A stretch of 64,000 nucleotides of DNA from Streptomyces sp. M41(2017) (GTDB lineage Bacteria > Actinomycetota > Actinomycetes > Streptomycetales > Streptomycetaceae), in assembly GCF_002078175.1 (NCBI RefSeq), contig NZ_MWFK01000001.1:5456001-5520000 (forward strand). Reading direction: 5' to 3'. The notes under the pieces are model-generated. The model worked only from the letters and a program-made list of their open reading frames with translations. It was not told the DNA's origin and did no database searches. The translations under genes and the position numbers were made by a program. Of this stretch, positions 50,339 through 59,761 are shown piece by piece. Within the stretch, counting starts at the first letter, position 1, and each line of letters opens with the position of its first letter.

Positions 50339-51541
50339 ATGGGAGTCGCAGCGACGACGGTCCGCGCGGTGAACGGGTTGACCGCGCGGTGGGCGGGGGT
50401 GTCGGAGGGCGGTACGACGTTCTCGGCAGCCGGTGTATGGCCTCTGTTGGCCCTCCTGGCCGATGGAGCGGGAGGTGCGGCCCGGGCCGAGTTGGCCGAG
50501 GCTCTCGGACTTCCCGCCGGGCAAGCGGCCCACTCCGCACATGAGTTGCTCGCGGCAATGGGCAGTATGCGGGGACTCGACACGGCCCTGGGTCTGTGGA
50601 CGCGGCGGACCCTGGAGCTGCGGAAGGAGTGGCTGGCGGGGCTGCCGGTCGATGCTCACGGAGTGCTCACCGGTGACCCGGCCTCCGACCACCGGGCGCT
50701 GGACGCCTGGGCGGTGCAGCGGACCGGCGGGTTGATCGACGGTATGCCGGTCATGCTGAACCAGGCCACGCAGCTGGTGCTGGCGAGCGCGCTGATCCTG
50801 CGCACACAATGGCTGAGCCCCTTCCACGAGCTGCCCTTGGACACCGCGTACAAGCCATGGGCCACCGTGCCGCGGATGGGCCTGCGGCGCTCCAGTACGG
50901 TGCTGGACCGGGTGGGCGTGACCGACACACCCGGCGGACATGTCACCGCACTGAAGGTGCTGGGCAACAACGCCCTGGACGTTCATCTGCTTCTCGGCGA
51001 GGAGGGCATGACGCCGGGGCACGTGCTCAGAGTCGGGGTCGACATCCTCGCCGGCCGGTGCACGGTCGTGTCGGGACCGCGGCTGCCCTACGGCAATGTG
51101 GGACCCGGGTTGCTGGTGGAGAAGGTGCGCAGTGCGCGACCCGAGCCGCCGTCGCTGGAGGTGACGACAGCGGCATTCACGATGAACGCGGGCCACGATC
51201 TGCTGAAGCTGCACGGGTTGTTCGGGCTCACGACCGCACGGGACACGTCGCGCGGACACTTCCCCGGCATCAGCGACCTCCCGCTCGCCATCGAGTCGGC
51301 CAACCAGAAGACGATGGCCAAGTTCGGCGCGTTGGGTTTCGAGGCCGCCGCGGTGACGGCATTCGCCCTCGGCCCGTCGGGCGTACCCGAACTCCGCTAC
51401 CTGACCACCCGGATCAGCGCCGCGTTCGACCGCCCCTTCGGCTTCCTCGCCGTGCATCGCCACACGCGCCTCGTGCTGACGGCGGGCTGGGTCACGGATC
51501 CGTTGCCGTTCCCCGAGGAGGAGTGGGGGGACGAGTGGTGA
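50339..51541 (+). CDS. Serpin-family protease inhibitor
   Basis: 400 aa from ATG 50339 (GGGTGG upstream), the full size of a serpin. Serpin landmarks: FSAAGVWPLLALLADGAGGA, LVLASALILRTQWLSPF, the hinge of the reactive loop FEAAAVTAFALG, and the signature FDRPFGFLAVHRHTRLVLTA with GWVTDP. The hinge is small-residue rich, so an inhibitory mechanism is plausible; the likely scissile region is around GPSGV. No signal peptide is visible, which suggests an intracellular target. It is alone; no protease gene is adjacent. Confidence 0.88.
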   Translation: MGVAATTVRAVNGLTARWAGVSEGGTTFSAAGVWPLLALLADGAGGAARAELAEALGLPAGQAAHSAHELLAAMGSMRGLDTALGLWTRRTLELRKEWLAGLPVDAHGVLTGDPASDHRALDAWAVQRTGGLIDGMPVMLNQATQLVLASALILRTQWLSPFHELPLDTAYKPWATVPRMGLRRSSTVLDRVGVTDTPGGHVTALKVLGNNALDVHLLLGEEGMTPGHVLRVGVDILAGRCTVVSGPRLPYGNVGPGLLVEKVRSARPEPPSLEVTTAAFTMNAGHDLLKLHGLFGLTTARDTSRGHFPGISDLPLAIESANQKTMAKFGALGFEAAAVTAFALGPSGVPELRYLTTRISAAFDRPFGFLAVHRHTRLVLTAGWVTDPLPFPEEEWGDEW

Positions 51542-52013
51542 GCGCGACGACGCGCGGCGGCTTCACGCCGCGGTTACGAGGGCCACCGGGGTCTGTCCTA
51601 CGGCTGCGATGGGCCACAGCCAGATCCCGACCGGTCCGGCGGTCTGCTGGACTTCGTCGAAGGTCGCGAAGATGCCGACCGGCACGGAGATGAACGCGAA
51701 CGAGATCGCGAACACCTGGAAGGAGCCGAGTGTCCGCTTCGGCTCCTGCTGGTAGCCCCCAGCCTCGATGGAGCCCGCATCGTCTTGGGCATCGGAGGAC
51801 TCCACCCATCGAGGCCACCTCACCTTCCAGGGCCCCTCCAGTGCACTGGATAGGCCGCAGGCGCGGACCGATCGAAGCATCCGCAGTGCGAGTCGACGAC
51901 GCGCGTGGAGGCGGTTCGATGCCGCAAGAGGAGGCAAAAGTGATAACTAAGGTCGTAAGGGTGGGCCTTGACGGGTCCGCTGCGCTCGGTGGTCGGCAGT
52001 AAAGGATGCTCCC
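51542..52013. other. Region with a permease remnant and no intact gene
   Basis: Besides the truncated permease on the minus strand (51563-51805), this region shows a plus-strand frame reading VGLDGSAALGG near 51961, faintly like a universal-stress-protein start, but it hits a stop after a few codons. No intact gene here. Confidence 0.4.
51563..51805 (-). pseudogene. Truncated amino-acid permease (APC family), N-terminus only
   Basis: Reading leftwards from GTG 51805, residues GGYQQEPKRTLGSFQVFAIS, FAFISVPVGIFATFDEVQQT and AGPVGIWLWPIAAVGQTPVA match the start of APC amino-acid permeases (first two helices). The frame then stops at TGA 51563-51565 after 80 residues, while intact members have about 500. 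The sequence beyond is unrelated, so the rest of the gene was lost. The breakpoint lies 22 bases from the serpin stop. Confidence 0.75.
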
Positions 52014-52570
52014 TCATGACGTCGCAGGCCGCGGACTTTCGGCAGGAGCGGGTCGTTCTGGCCGGCTTCGGCAGCGGGCACGGTGCCGAGTACATGGTGG
52101 GGTCCCCCGGCCGCGGATTCCGCAGGATGGCTCGCAGGGGAGCAGTGACAGCTGTGGGGGCAGGTGGAAACGCGTACGGCTCAGTGCGGTTGAGGCAGGC
52201 GCGCGTGCTGACGGCGAAGGGCTTGGTGCGTGCGCTGCTGCGCGTCTGTTTTTCGCGGACGGTGGGACCCATGGGCCTGTTCTCGACCGTGAAAGGGGCG
52301 ACGGCCGGGGTTCACGCGGCAGGCGTATGCCGGAGCCACGTCGATTCCGATACGAGCGAGGGCCACCGGAACGTCGCCGAAGCGGGTCCTGATGCTGTCG
52401 TCACGCTGAGTCGGGGTGCAGACGCAGAGATCCGGCAGGCGGTCGCGGCAGCAGCCGCCGACCGTGCGACACGCGGTTGGGAGGGCCCGCTCACCGCGTT
52501 CCTCGGAGCCCAGGATCCGGGCCCTGTTCACGCCGGTGTCCGTGCCGCTGTCGCCCACCCGGCCAAGTGA
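52014..52570 (+). CDS. Doubtful uncharacterised frame upstream of the K+ channel
   Basis: 185 codons from ATG 52014, whose stop overlaps the channel's possible GTG start by 4 bases, the only positive sign. The composition (RRGAVTAVGAGGNAYGSVRL) shows no recognisable domain, and a shadow frame or decayed gene is equally likely. The last part (RGADAEIRQAVAAAAADRAT) is helical in character. Confidence 0.3.
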
Positions 52571-53124
52571 GTGACGGAGCCGGCCGCGGGCCGGAGACCT
52601 TGCGGGGATCGAGGCCGACCCGCGGCAGGGTGGTACGCACGCTCCTTCGGATGGCGGGATCCGCCGCCGCTCTGGTGACCTTGTATTTTCTGCTGCCCCT
52701 GGACCGTTCCTCCGCCGGGGTCGCGGTCACGATCCTGATCGTCGGGTTGTTCGGGTTCGTCGCCCTGGTGGCCTTTCAGGTTCGTTCGGTCATGCGATCG
52801 CCGTTTCCCGGACTGCGGGCAGTGGAGGCCCTGACGACCAGCGTCCCGTTCTTCCTGCTGCTGTTCGCGGGCACCTACGTCGTCATGGCCAAACTCTCGG
52901 ACGGCAGTTTCGGCATCCCGCTGACCCACACCGACGGCCTGTACTTTGCCGTCACCGTCTTCGCGACGGTCGGCTTCGGCGACCTCACGGCCAAGAGCGA
53001 GGCGGCCCGTCTCGTGGTCACCGGACAGATGATCGCGGACCTCGTCATCCTGGGTGTCGCTGTCAAAATCATCACCGGTGCTGTCAGCCGACGCCGCGCA
53101 CTGGGGGACGACAGCGGCTCCTAG
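52567..53124 (+). CDS. Two-pore-domain-like potassium channel (ion_trans_2 family)
   Basis: 185 aa from GTG 52567; GTG 52630 or ATG 52651 may be used instead because no start has a good ribosome binding site. Two membrane helices (GSAAALVTLYFLLPL, VAVTILIVGLFGFVALVAFQ) precede the KcsA-like unit: helix VPFFLLLFAGTYVVMAKLS, pore with selectivity filter FATVGFGD, and helix LVVTGQMIADLVILGVAVKI. The TVGFGD filter marks K+ selectivity. The C-terminal tail is short, so there is no ligand-binding RCK domain. Confidence 0.88.
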   Translation: MSDGAGRGPETLRGSRPTRGRVVRTLLRMAGSAAALVTLYFLLPLDRSSAGVAVTILIVGLFGFVALVAFQVRSVMRSPFPGLRAVEALTTSVPFFLLLFAGTYVVMAKLSDGSFGIPLTHTDGLYFAVTVFATVGFGDLTAKSEAARLVVTGQMIADLVILGVAVKIITGAVSRRRALGDDSGS

Positions 53125-53402
53125 CGTGCCGAGGCCTTATGTCGGCACCGCCGATTCCGCCGGGTGCCGCCACGACGACAAGGCGATGACCAGCGCACGT
53201 GCGCGCCGCGAGGCCGGTCCGGCCGCTTGGGCGGCGCCGCGTCGGCATCAGTCCCGCATCGACCGTCAGGATGTTGTGCGAGGAACGGTTGATCAGCCTG
53301 GCTGGTGGGGTAGAACAGGTGTCGGGTGCCCTCCGGTGACGGAGGGGTGCCTCTCACAGATCAGCCGGGGGAAGCTCCGGCGCTATTTCGAAGGACAGCA
53401 GT

Positions 53403-53606
53403 ATGGCCAGCGGCACCGTGAAGTGGTTCAACTCCGAAAAGGGCTTCGGCTTCATCGAGCAGGAGGGCGGCGGCCCGGACGTCTTCGCCCACTACTCCAA
53501 CATCTCGGGCAACGGATACCGAGAGCTGGTCGAGGGCGAGCACGTCACCTTCGACGTCACCCAGGGCCAGAAGGGCCCCCAGGCCGAGAACATCGTCCGC
53601 GGCTGA
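53403..53606 (+). CDS. Cold-shock protein (CspA family)
   Basis: 67 aa from ATG 53403 (GAAGGAC upstream), the standard size. One OB-fold with RNP1 KGFGFIEQ and RNP2 DVFAHYSNI; MASGTVKWFNSEKGFGFIE is the canonical start. Binds single-stranded RNA/DNA and melts RNA structure. The ~280-base upstream stretch without a gene is long enough for a regulated 5' leader, as usual for csp genes. A 9-bp hairpin at 53670 ends its transcript. Confidence 0.95.
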   Translation: MASGTVKWFNSEKGFGFIEQEGGGPDVFAHYSNISGNGYRELVEGEHVTFDVTQGQKGPQAENIVRG

Positions 53607-54206
53607 CACCGGCAGCCCGTCGCCACCCAAGGCCTTCGGAGCCGCGGGCTTGATCATCAGCGTGTGAAGAGGGGCCCGGCGCAGTCGGGCCCCTCCACCG
53701 TTCGCGCGTCTTGCATCAGGGGGCTGGTCAAGGGGTCGACTACCGTCCGCATGGCCGAGTTCGTGTCCAGGAGCTGCCGGAACATCCTGGGCCGAGGGGC
53801 TCGACGGGGCCGAGGTCGTCTTCCTCGCCGGACTCCACGGGATCTCGTTCAGGTCGGTGCTGGGACCGGAGAATCCCCGGTCGCGCCTGCCGAACCTGCC
53901 TCGCATACGGCTCAGCCCGTGGTCCAAGTCCTTCGGAAGGTAGGCGCATCACCGCTGGAACGCGTCGTCGACCGACTACGCGGCGATTTGGTTGCTCGCC
54001 CTGTCCGGCGGGGACGCCGCCCCGGGGCGATGCGGACGTGTCGGCCATCTCCCGGCGGTTGGTGGGTAGCCGTCGGCCCTCCCTGTGGCCGTCTCACCCC
54101 GCCGTACCCGGATGGTCTTCCACCGCGGGGGCAGACGTGTGAAGCTGCTGCGTCGAACGGACCACGCATCCGTCTGCCCATGTCCGGTGCTGGAGAGGAT
54201 GACCGC
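53607..54206. other. Intergenic region after the cold-shock gene
   Basis: 600 bases with a terminator near the left end; the open frames (for example one covering most of it on the plus strand) have arginine/proline-rich compositions with no recognisable domain, so none is called. Confidence 0.45.
53670..53694 (+). terminator. Terminator hairpin of the cold-shock gene
   Basis: AGGGGCCCG (53670-53678) and CGGGCCCCT (53686-53694) form a perfect 9-bp GC stem with a 7-base loop, 64 bases after the stop. Confidence 0.72.
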
Positions 54207-54392
54207 ATGAAGCCCACGAAACACCGCTACAGCCTGACGTGGACCGACCCGGACGGTGTGCCGCAGGCGGCGGCCGGCCACTACGACAAGCGCGCGGCCA
54301 CCAAGCGTCGGCGCGCACTGAAATCGGTCGGGTGCACCCGGGTCGAGGTCGTCGTGGTCGAGCCCGGAGAGCTTCCGGAGCCGGCGCTCTGA
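54207..54392 (+). CDS. Small basic protein, uncharacterised
   Basis: 61 aa from ATG 54207, with GGAGAGG seven bases upstream. Structure: KHRYSLTWTDPDGVPQAAAG, HYDKRAATKRRRALKSVGCT, RVEVVVVEPGELPEPAL. The basic helix is followed by a beta-strand, and such short basic proteins are common in Streptomyces. I do not recognise a function. It has no partner within its strand. Confidence 0.55.
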   Translation: MKPTKHRYSLTWTDPDGVPQAAAGHYDKRAATKRRRALKSVGCTRVEVVVVEPGELPEPAL

Positions 54393-54658
54393 GGGGCCGG
54401 TCCCGCGTCGAGTCGGGCCGGGTGCGCTCAGCGGCGCAGGCGCCAGGTGCCGTAGGGGCAGGCGACAGCGGCGGTGATGACAGAGAAACCCGCATCTCCG
54501 ACGAGCCGGTAGACCCCTGCGACACACCCGACCACGACGGGCCGATTCACGTCAGGCTGTGGACAGCGGATCTCCGCCCTCCAGGCCGCTGATTTCGGGG
54601 ACGCAGCCGGGGAGCAGCCGAGAGGCCTGGAGGGCCGTCTCTTTGTCGAGGGGACCGA

Positions 54659-55159
54659 TCACGCAGGGTTGCGTTTGAGGATCGCCGCGTTCAATGCCGT
54701 CGCGAATCCGCACCACCCCGCGTACGGGAGCAGCGCGCGGGCTGCCGACCGGTCGACGTCCGCGGTGCGCCGGATGAGGGCGATGTTGCTCAGGTCGATC
54801 AGGAGCGTGCCGAGCAGTCCGGCCCGCGCGCTGTGCCGACGGAAGAAGAGCCAGTTCCACGAGGCGTTGAGCACGAGATTCGCGCCCAGGGATGCTGCCA
54901 GGGCTCCTCGCTGCGCGTTCGTGGCACGGGACAGAGCGTGTCCGCCCGCCCAGGCGAGAGAGGCGTACAAGGGTGTCCATACCGCGCCGAAAGCCCACGG
55001 GGGCGGCTGGAAGGACGGTTTGTCGAGGCGCCGGTACCAGGTGCTGTCCGGGTCCACGGCCACCGCTCCGGCCACCGCGGTCGCGGTGACCGCTGTTGCG
55101 GCGGCCACGTACGGCCATCGGCTGTCCGCCCTGCTGTGCCCCTCACTCAAGAGCTTCAT
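54659..55159 (-). CDS. tspO: TspO/MBR-family membrane protein
   Basis: 166 aa from ATG 55159. The TspO signature is complete: WYRRLDKPSFQPPPWAFGAV then WTPLYASLAWAGG, NLVLNASWNWLFFRRHS and YAGWCGFATALNAAILKRN. Five hydrophobic helices fit the family. TspO binds porphyrins and lipids and is linked to stress and tetrapyrrole handling in bacteria. The N-terminal ~15 residues are an extension before the first helix. Confidence 0.93.
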   Translation of the reverse strand: MKLLSEGHSRADSRWPYVAAATAVTATAVAGAVAVDPDSTWYRRLDKPSFQPPPWAFGAVWTPLYASLAWAGGHALSRATNAQRGALAASLGANLVLNASWNWLFFRRHSARAGLLGTLLIDLSNIALIRRTADVDRSAARALLPYAGWCGFATALNAAILKRNPA

Positions 55160-55697
55160 GTCCAGCCGAGTCCCCTCTCTGGGGACGTCTCACACCCGCG
55201 GCGTTCGGCGCCGGCTCCCGTCCGTTCCGTCGGCACGATCCGGCAGCCGGACTGCCCGCAAGCCGTGCATCGTGCCCGGACAACGGCCGTAAGCCGTGCG
55301 TCGTGCCCGGACGACCGCCGCAGGGGCCGCCTCGTACGACCGCACCGCAGCGATCGCCCGACAGTGGCGCGCAGCCGTCACGGACTCGCTTCCGGCGACG
55401 ACGGCGACGAGGACGGGCCCGGCACGGCTGGTGTCACCGCAGTACTCGGCTGGGGGCCACCAGGACCGCTGCGACTGCGACTCGACATCCGCGGGCAGGA
55501 TCTCATCTCAGGACCGCCCGCGGTCGCGAAGGTCCCAACCCATCCCCGACCGGGCGAGTTGAGGCCAAAAAGGAGCTCCAGAGTCGGACAGTGCTCCGCG
55601 AGGCCGCCGCGACGGGATTCTCGGAGGCGCAACCGCACCTCGGGCAGAGGCCCGGGCCTGTTGCCTGCTGTCTGTCGCGGCGCGGGCCGGCGTGCCG
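55160..55697. other. 538-base intergenic region between tspO and the PAP2 gene
   Basis: No gene supported. It contains a 24-bp imperfect direct repeat (55258-55281 and 55289-55312). The remaining frames are of non-coding composition. Confidence 0.45.
55258..55312. repeat. Imperfect 24-bp direct repeat
   Basis: GCAAGCCGTGCATCGTGCCC+GGAC (55258-55281) and GTAAGCCGTGCGTCGTGCCC+GGAC (55289-55312) differ at two positions, with 7 bases between. Located upstream of tspO; may be a local duplication or a repeated binding site. Confidence 0.5.
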
Positions 55698-57062
55698 TCA
55701 GATCAGTTCGGGTTGCGGCGTGGACGGCTTCGGGGCGGATACCGGCCCCGGTTCCCAGGACGTGTCGGTCCGTACGTAGCGGTGGATCACCGAGCCCATG
55801 GCGAGGAGCAGCAGGGGGCCGGCCAGCCAAGGATGGGCGGCCATCTGCACCGGCAGCCAGCGGTACGACAGCAGGAGGGCCGCGAAGACCGTCGAGCCGT
55901 GGGCGACGAGCTGGATCCCGGACCGGTCCCAGTTGCGGTCGTGGGCGCGCAGGGCCCCTTCGATGGTGAGCGTGAACACCACACCGGCGATGAGGTCGAC
56001 GCCGTAGTGGTAGCCGAAGCCGAGGGTCGCGGCGAGGGTGGCGACCAGCCAGAACGTGCCGGCCCAACGCAGTGCGCGGGGTCCCTTGCGGGAGTGGATG
56101 AAGATCGCGGTGGCCCACGCGGTGTGCAGGCTCGGCATGCAGTTGCGGGGAGTGATCTCGTCGAACGGCATGGGGTGCGGGGGGTTGAGCGGAGACGGCG
56201 TGTTCGGCCAGAGGTCGGCCACGGCCCACGGTGCGCTGGCCGGCATGTGCGGTGCCCAGAGGCTGATCCCCTCCCAGTGTTCGGCGCCGGTGCCGTAGGC
56301 GAAGACGGGGCCGACCACGGGGAAGATCAGGTAGAACGCCGGGCCGATGAGGCCGATGGTGAGGAAGGTGCGCACCAGGTGGTGGCGGGGGAAACGGCGT
56401 TCGGTGGCCACATGCCGCAGTTGGTACAGCGCGACGACCACCGCGGCCACCGGAAGCTGTCCGTAGACGAAGTCCAGGACGTTGAAGCCGATCGAGCCGG
56501 ACGCGGTGACGAGCCGGCCGGCGAGCCAGGAGGGGTTGCCCAGGGCGTGGTCGGCGGTCGCCACGTACTGGTCGAGCACCATGGGGCGCGTCCTGGAGGT
56601 CAGGTACAGCCAGGCGTCACCCGTCTTCCGGCCGGCCATGAGGATCAGGGCGAGTCCCACGCCCTTGAGCAGCAGGATGCGTTCGGGGCCGGTGCGGCGG
56701 GTGAGGGCGAGGACCGCGCAGCCCAGGATCACCCACAGGGCGCCGTTGCCGAAGGGGTGCCCCTCGCCCAGTTCGATGCCGGCCGCCCAGCGGACCAGCC
56801 CGAAGACGATGTCGATGCCGATCGCCGTGCCGACGGCGAGGAAGCGCTGGCGCCAGGTGAGGACCACCATCATCAGGGCCATGCTGGCGTAGAGCAGCCC
56901 GCCGGACTTGGGTGGCCAGAACACCTCGCGGGCCTGGGTGGTGATCGGGCCCGGCATGCCGTAGTGGCGTACGGCGAGTTCGAGGGCTATGAGGAACCCG
57001 AAGACCGCGACGGCCGTCACGGCCCACAGTCCTGTGCGTGGCTGGCGCCGTATGTGTATCAA
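55698..57062 (-). CDS. PAP2-family membrane phosphatase/phosphotransferase (inositolphosphotransferase-like)
   Basis: 454 aa from ATG 57062. About ten hydrophobic helices; the PAP2/AUR1 active-site motifs are RNCMPSLHTAWATAIF and GFGYHYGVDLIAG, giving the His/His/Asp triad, with a third K-x6-RP-like part at SRTRPMVLDQYVAT less certain. The family includes phosphatidic acid phosphatases and inositol-phosphoryl transferases. The order resembles AUR1-type enzymes of actinobacteria. Monocistronic. Confidence 0.85.
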   Translation of the reverse strand: MIHIRRQPRTGLWAVTAVAVFGFLIALELAVRHYGMPGPITTQAREVFWPPKSGGLLYASMALMMVVLTWRQRFLAVGTAIGIDIVFGLVRWAAGIELGEGHPFGNGALWVILGCAVLALTRRTGPERILLLKGVGLALILMAGRKTGDAWLYLTSRTRPMVLDQYVATADHALGNPSWLAGRLVTASGSIGFNVLDFVYGQLPVAAVVVALYQLRHVATERRFPRHHLVRTFLTIGLIGPAFYLIFPVVGPVFAYGTGAEHWEGISLWAPHMPASAPWAVADLWPNTPSPLNPPHPMPFDEITPRNCMPSLHTAWATAIFIHSRKGPRALRWAGTFWLVATLAATLGFGYHYGVDLIAGVVFTLTIEGALRAHDRNWDRSGIQLVAHGSTVFAALLLSYRWLPVQMAAHPWLAGPLLLLAMGSVIHRYVRTDTSWEPGPVSAPKPSTPQPELI

Positions 57063-57793
57063 TGCCCGACCGCTTCACTAGATGCTTTTTTGTGCTGCCC
57101 GTCCCACTCACCCGGGCAAGACGGAAAGGACCCCGCACGGGTTCCTGACCGGGGGGACTTCGCGTGCCGCTCCGCGGGGAGTCGGTGCCGGCTCCCCGCC
57201 GCCCCGGCGGGGAGCGGCTGCTCGGGGAGGACGAAGGGTGGTGCGTGCCCGTGTGTTCCGGCAGCCGCGCCCACTGGATGGATCTCCCCGAGTCCCGAGC
57301 CAGGTCGCCGCCTGGATCAGATGAGCGAAACACAGCGGTCTGTGCAGGTCAAGAGGCATGCGGCGGTGGCCGTCGGGTCCTCGCCGCCCGCTTGCCGTGC
57401 GCGGGGTGTGGCAGGAGGGCCTGCTGGGGCCGCGGCCCGAGTGATGTCCTACGGCACGCGGAGGAACGTGGTCGCTCTCGGCACGTTGTGCGACAGACCG
57501 CGACCTCCGGTGAGACGCACATCAACCCGGAGTCGGTGGAGCCGGGTCACCGGGCCTGTGTCCGCCAGTGCTGTGGGCCGCAGATCCCAGGAGTCCAGGG
57601 CAGGGGGGCATCGGGACCCGCCTGAGACGAAGGAGCCCGCCTCGCGTATAGAGGTTGGGATGTCGAGGAGGACCGCAGTGCACGTCACCCGTCGGACCGA
57701 GGAGATCCGGACCGTGGTCGGGCCGGTGACGTGCCGGGGTGACGACACGCAGAGGGGTGGTCATCCTGGTCAGTCGCGGGGGAGAGGGACGTT
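57063..57793. other. Divergent intergenic region, PAP2 / WhiB
   Basis: 731 bases without a convincing gene. The right end carries GGGGGAGAGGGACGTT, a ribosome-binding region for the WhiB gene. TATAGA at 57649-57654 could be a -10 for it, but no good -35 accompanies it. Confidence 0.4.
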
Positions 57794-58084
57794 ATGACGA
57801 GGGCGAAGACCGACTGGAGGCAGAACTCCGCCTGCGGTAGTTCGGACGCGGACGCGTTGTTTGCCGACAGTCCACGGCAGAAGCGGGCCAAGGTGATCTG
57901 TATGGGGTGTCCGGTGCGTACCGAGTGCCTGGCCGAGGCGCTCGACGAACGGATTGAGTTCGGGGTGTGGGGCGGCATGACCGAGCGGGAGCGCAGGGTG
58001 CTCCTGAAGCGACAGCCGAATGTCGCGTCCTGGCTCTATGTCCTGGATGCGGCTCGGGCCGGCGTGGTCCCCCGGGCCGGCTGA
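57794..58084 (+). CDS. WhiB-family iron-sulfur regulator
   Basis: 96 aa from ATG 57794 (GGAGAGGGA upstream). WhiB hallmarks: four cluster Cys (C14 in NSACGS; C36-x2-C39-x5-C45 in CMGCPVRTEC) and the GVWGGMTERERR turn with a basic tail (LLKRQPNV). Such proteins bind [4Fe-4S] and work with sigma factors in development and stress. The family member cannot be named because the Streptomyces paralogues are similar. Confidence 0.93.
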   Translation: MTRAKTDWRQNSACGSSDADALFADSPRQKRAKVICMGCPVRTECLAEALDERIEFGVWGGMTERERRVLLKRQPNVASWLYVLDAARAGVVPRAG

Positions 58085-58214
58085 CGCCGGGGGAGTCACG
58101 CGCCGCGTACTGCACGCCGGACGCTGCCTGAGACTCTCCGGGAAGAGGGGGCGGTGCGGGCCTTGGCAGCGGGCCGGTGCAGGAGAGCGGGGCCGGCACC
58201 GGCACTCGTTGACG

Positions 58215-59675
58215 TCACCTGTCGTCGTTCTTGTCCTCCGGGAGGCGGCCCGTGCGCGCCACGTCGGCGTACCATCGCGCGCTGGCCTTCGGGATGCGCT
58301 TGCCGGTCGGATAGTCGACGTAGACGGCGCCGAAGCGCTTGCTGTAGCCGTAGCCCCATTCGAAGTTGTCGAGCAGGGACCACAAGAAGTAGCCGCGGAC
58401 GTCGACGCCCGCCGCGATCGCCTGCCGCACGGCCGACAGGTGCCCGTGGAGGTAGGCGATCCGTTCCGGGTCCGTCACCTCGCCTTCCGGGTTGACGTAG
58501 TCGTCGAACGCGGCGCCGTTCTCGGTGATCATCAACGGCATGGCGGGGTGGTCCGCCTTGAGCCGCAGCAACAGGTCGTACAGTCCGCTGGGATCCACGG
58601 CCCAGCCCATCGCCGTGGTACTGCCCGCGGGGCGATGGAAGGCGACCTGGTCGGCGCCCGGCCAGGGGCTGTGGTCGCTCACCCCGTGGCCGTCCGAGTG
58701 GTGACCGGCCTCACCGGTGGCCGCGGAGACAAGGGTGGGCGTGTAGTAGTTGACCCCCAGGAAGTCGAGCGGCTGGTGGATCGTGGATGTGTCGCCGTTC
58801 CGCAGGAAGGACCAGTCGGTCAGGTGGGCCGTGTCGTCGAGGAGATCCTGCGGGTAGTGGCCTTCCAGGATCGGGCCGGTGAACACGCGGTTGGCCAGTG
58901 CGTCGATCCTGCGGGCCGCGTCGACGTCCTCGGCGGACTCGGTGAGGGGGCGCACGTGATGAATGTTGAGCGTGATGGATGCCCGCGCGGAGGACGGCAG
59001 TTCGGCGCGCAGTGCCTGAACGGCCTTGCCGTGGCCGAGGTTGAGGTGGTGTGCGGCCCGCAGCGCCGCGACCGGATCAGTGCGTCCGGGGGCGTGGACA
59101 CCGGAGCCGTATCCGAGGAAAGCGCTGCACCAGGGCTCGTTGAGGGTGGTCCAGGTCTTCACCCGGTCCCCCAGGGCGCGGGCCGCCAGGGCCGCGTAGT
59201 CGGCGAAGTGGTCGCTGGTGACGCGCTCCGGCCAGCCGCCCGCGTCCTCCAGCTCCTGGGGCAGGTCCCAGTGGTAGAGCGTGACGACCGGTTCGATGCC
59301 GTTCTCCAGCAGGGCGTCGGTCAGGGCTCGGTAGAAGTCGAGCCCCTTCTGGGCGGCAGGGCCGCGGCCGGTCGGCTGCACTCGGGGCCACGACAGGGAG
59401 AAGCGGTAGGCGCTCACGCCGAGATCGGCCATGATCGCGACGTCCTCCCGCCAGCGGTGGTAGTGATCGGTGGCCACGTCACCGGTGTCGCCGTTGCGTA
59501 CCCTGCCGGGGGTGTGCGAGTAGGTGTCCCAGATGGAGGGAGTACGGCCCTCGGCGGAGGCCGCTCCTTCGATCTGATAAGCGGCGGTCGCCGTGCCCCA
59601 GGTGAACCCCTGCGGGAATCGGCCGGTGCCCGTGGTGTCCGGGGTGGGAGCGACGCGTCGGATGGCGGTGGTCAC
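58215..59675 (-). CDS. Beta-glucosidase, glycoside hydrolase family 1 (BglC-type)
   Basis: 486 aa from GTG 59675. GH1 motifs: FPQGFTWGTATAAYQIEGAA, the acid/base Glu in TTLNEPWCSAFLGY and the nucleophile Glu in LMITENGAAFDD, plus VRGYFLWSLLDNFEWGYGYS. No signal peptide, so it hydrolyses disaccharides after uptake. It is the last gene of a divergent ABC operon and matches the bglC position of the cellobiose (ceb) operon. The 86-base gap before it holds no strong hairpin. Confidence 0.92.
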   Translation of the reverse strand: MTTAIRRVAPTPDTTGTGRFPQGFTWGTATAAYQIEGAASAEGRTPSIWDTYSHTPGRVRNGDTGDVATDHYHRWREDVAIMADLGVSAYRFSLSWPRVQPTGRGPAAQKGLDFYRALTDALLENGIEPVVTLYHWDLPQELEDAGGWPERVTSDHFADYAALAARALGDRVKTWTTLNEPWCSAFLGYGSGVHAPGRTDPVAALRAAHHLNLGHGKAVQALRAELPSSARASITLNIHHVRPLTESAEDVDAARRIDALANRVFTGPILEGHYPQDLLDDTAHLTDWSFLRNGDTSTIHQPLDFLGVNYYTPTLVSAATGEAGHHSDGHGVSDHSPWPGADQVAFHRPAGSTTAMGWAVDPSGLYDLLLRLKADHPAMPLMITENGAAFDDYVNPEGEVTDPERIAYLHGHLSAVRQAIAAGVDVRGYFLWSLLDNFEWGYGYSKRFGAVYVDYPTGKRIPKASARWYADVARTGRLPEDKNDDR

Positions 59676-59761
59676 GTGAGTCCTTCCAGTGGTGTTGCGG
59701 TGCGGGAGGGCGACGGGGTGGTGGGTCTCGAAGACCCGGGCGCGGCGGGTCGGAGGGCCGG

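Noticed and set aside
49667..51463. 598-codon minus-strand frame
   Set aside because: Antisense to the 49736 gene and the serpin; no recognisable features.
53287..53317. Sigma-B promoter ahead of the cold-shock gene
   Set aside because: GGGTAG departs from GGGTAC/T and the spacing to GGTT is 17, outside the consensus range.
55692..57797. 701-codon plus-strand frame
   Set aside because: Antisense to the PAP2 membrane protein; no domains seen.
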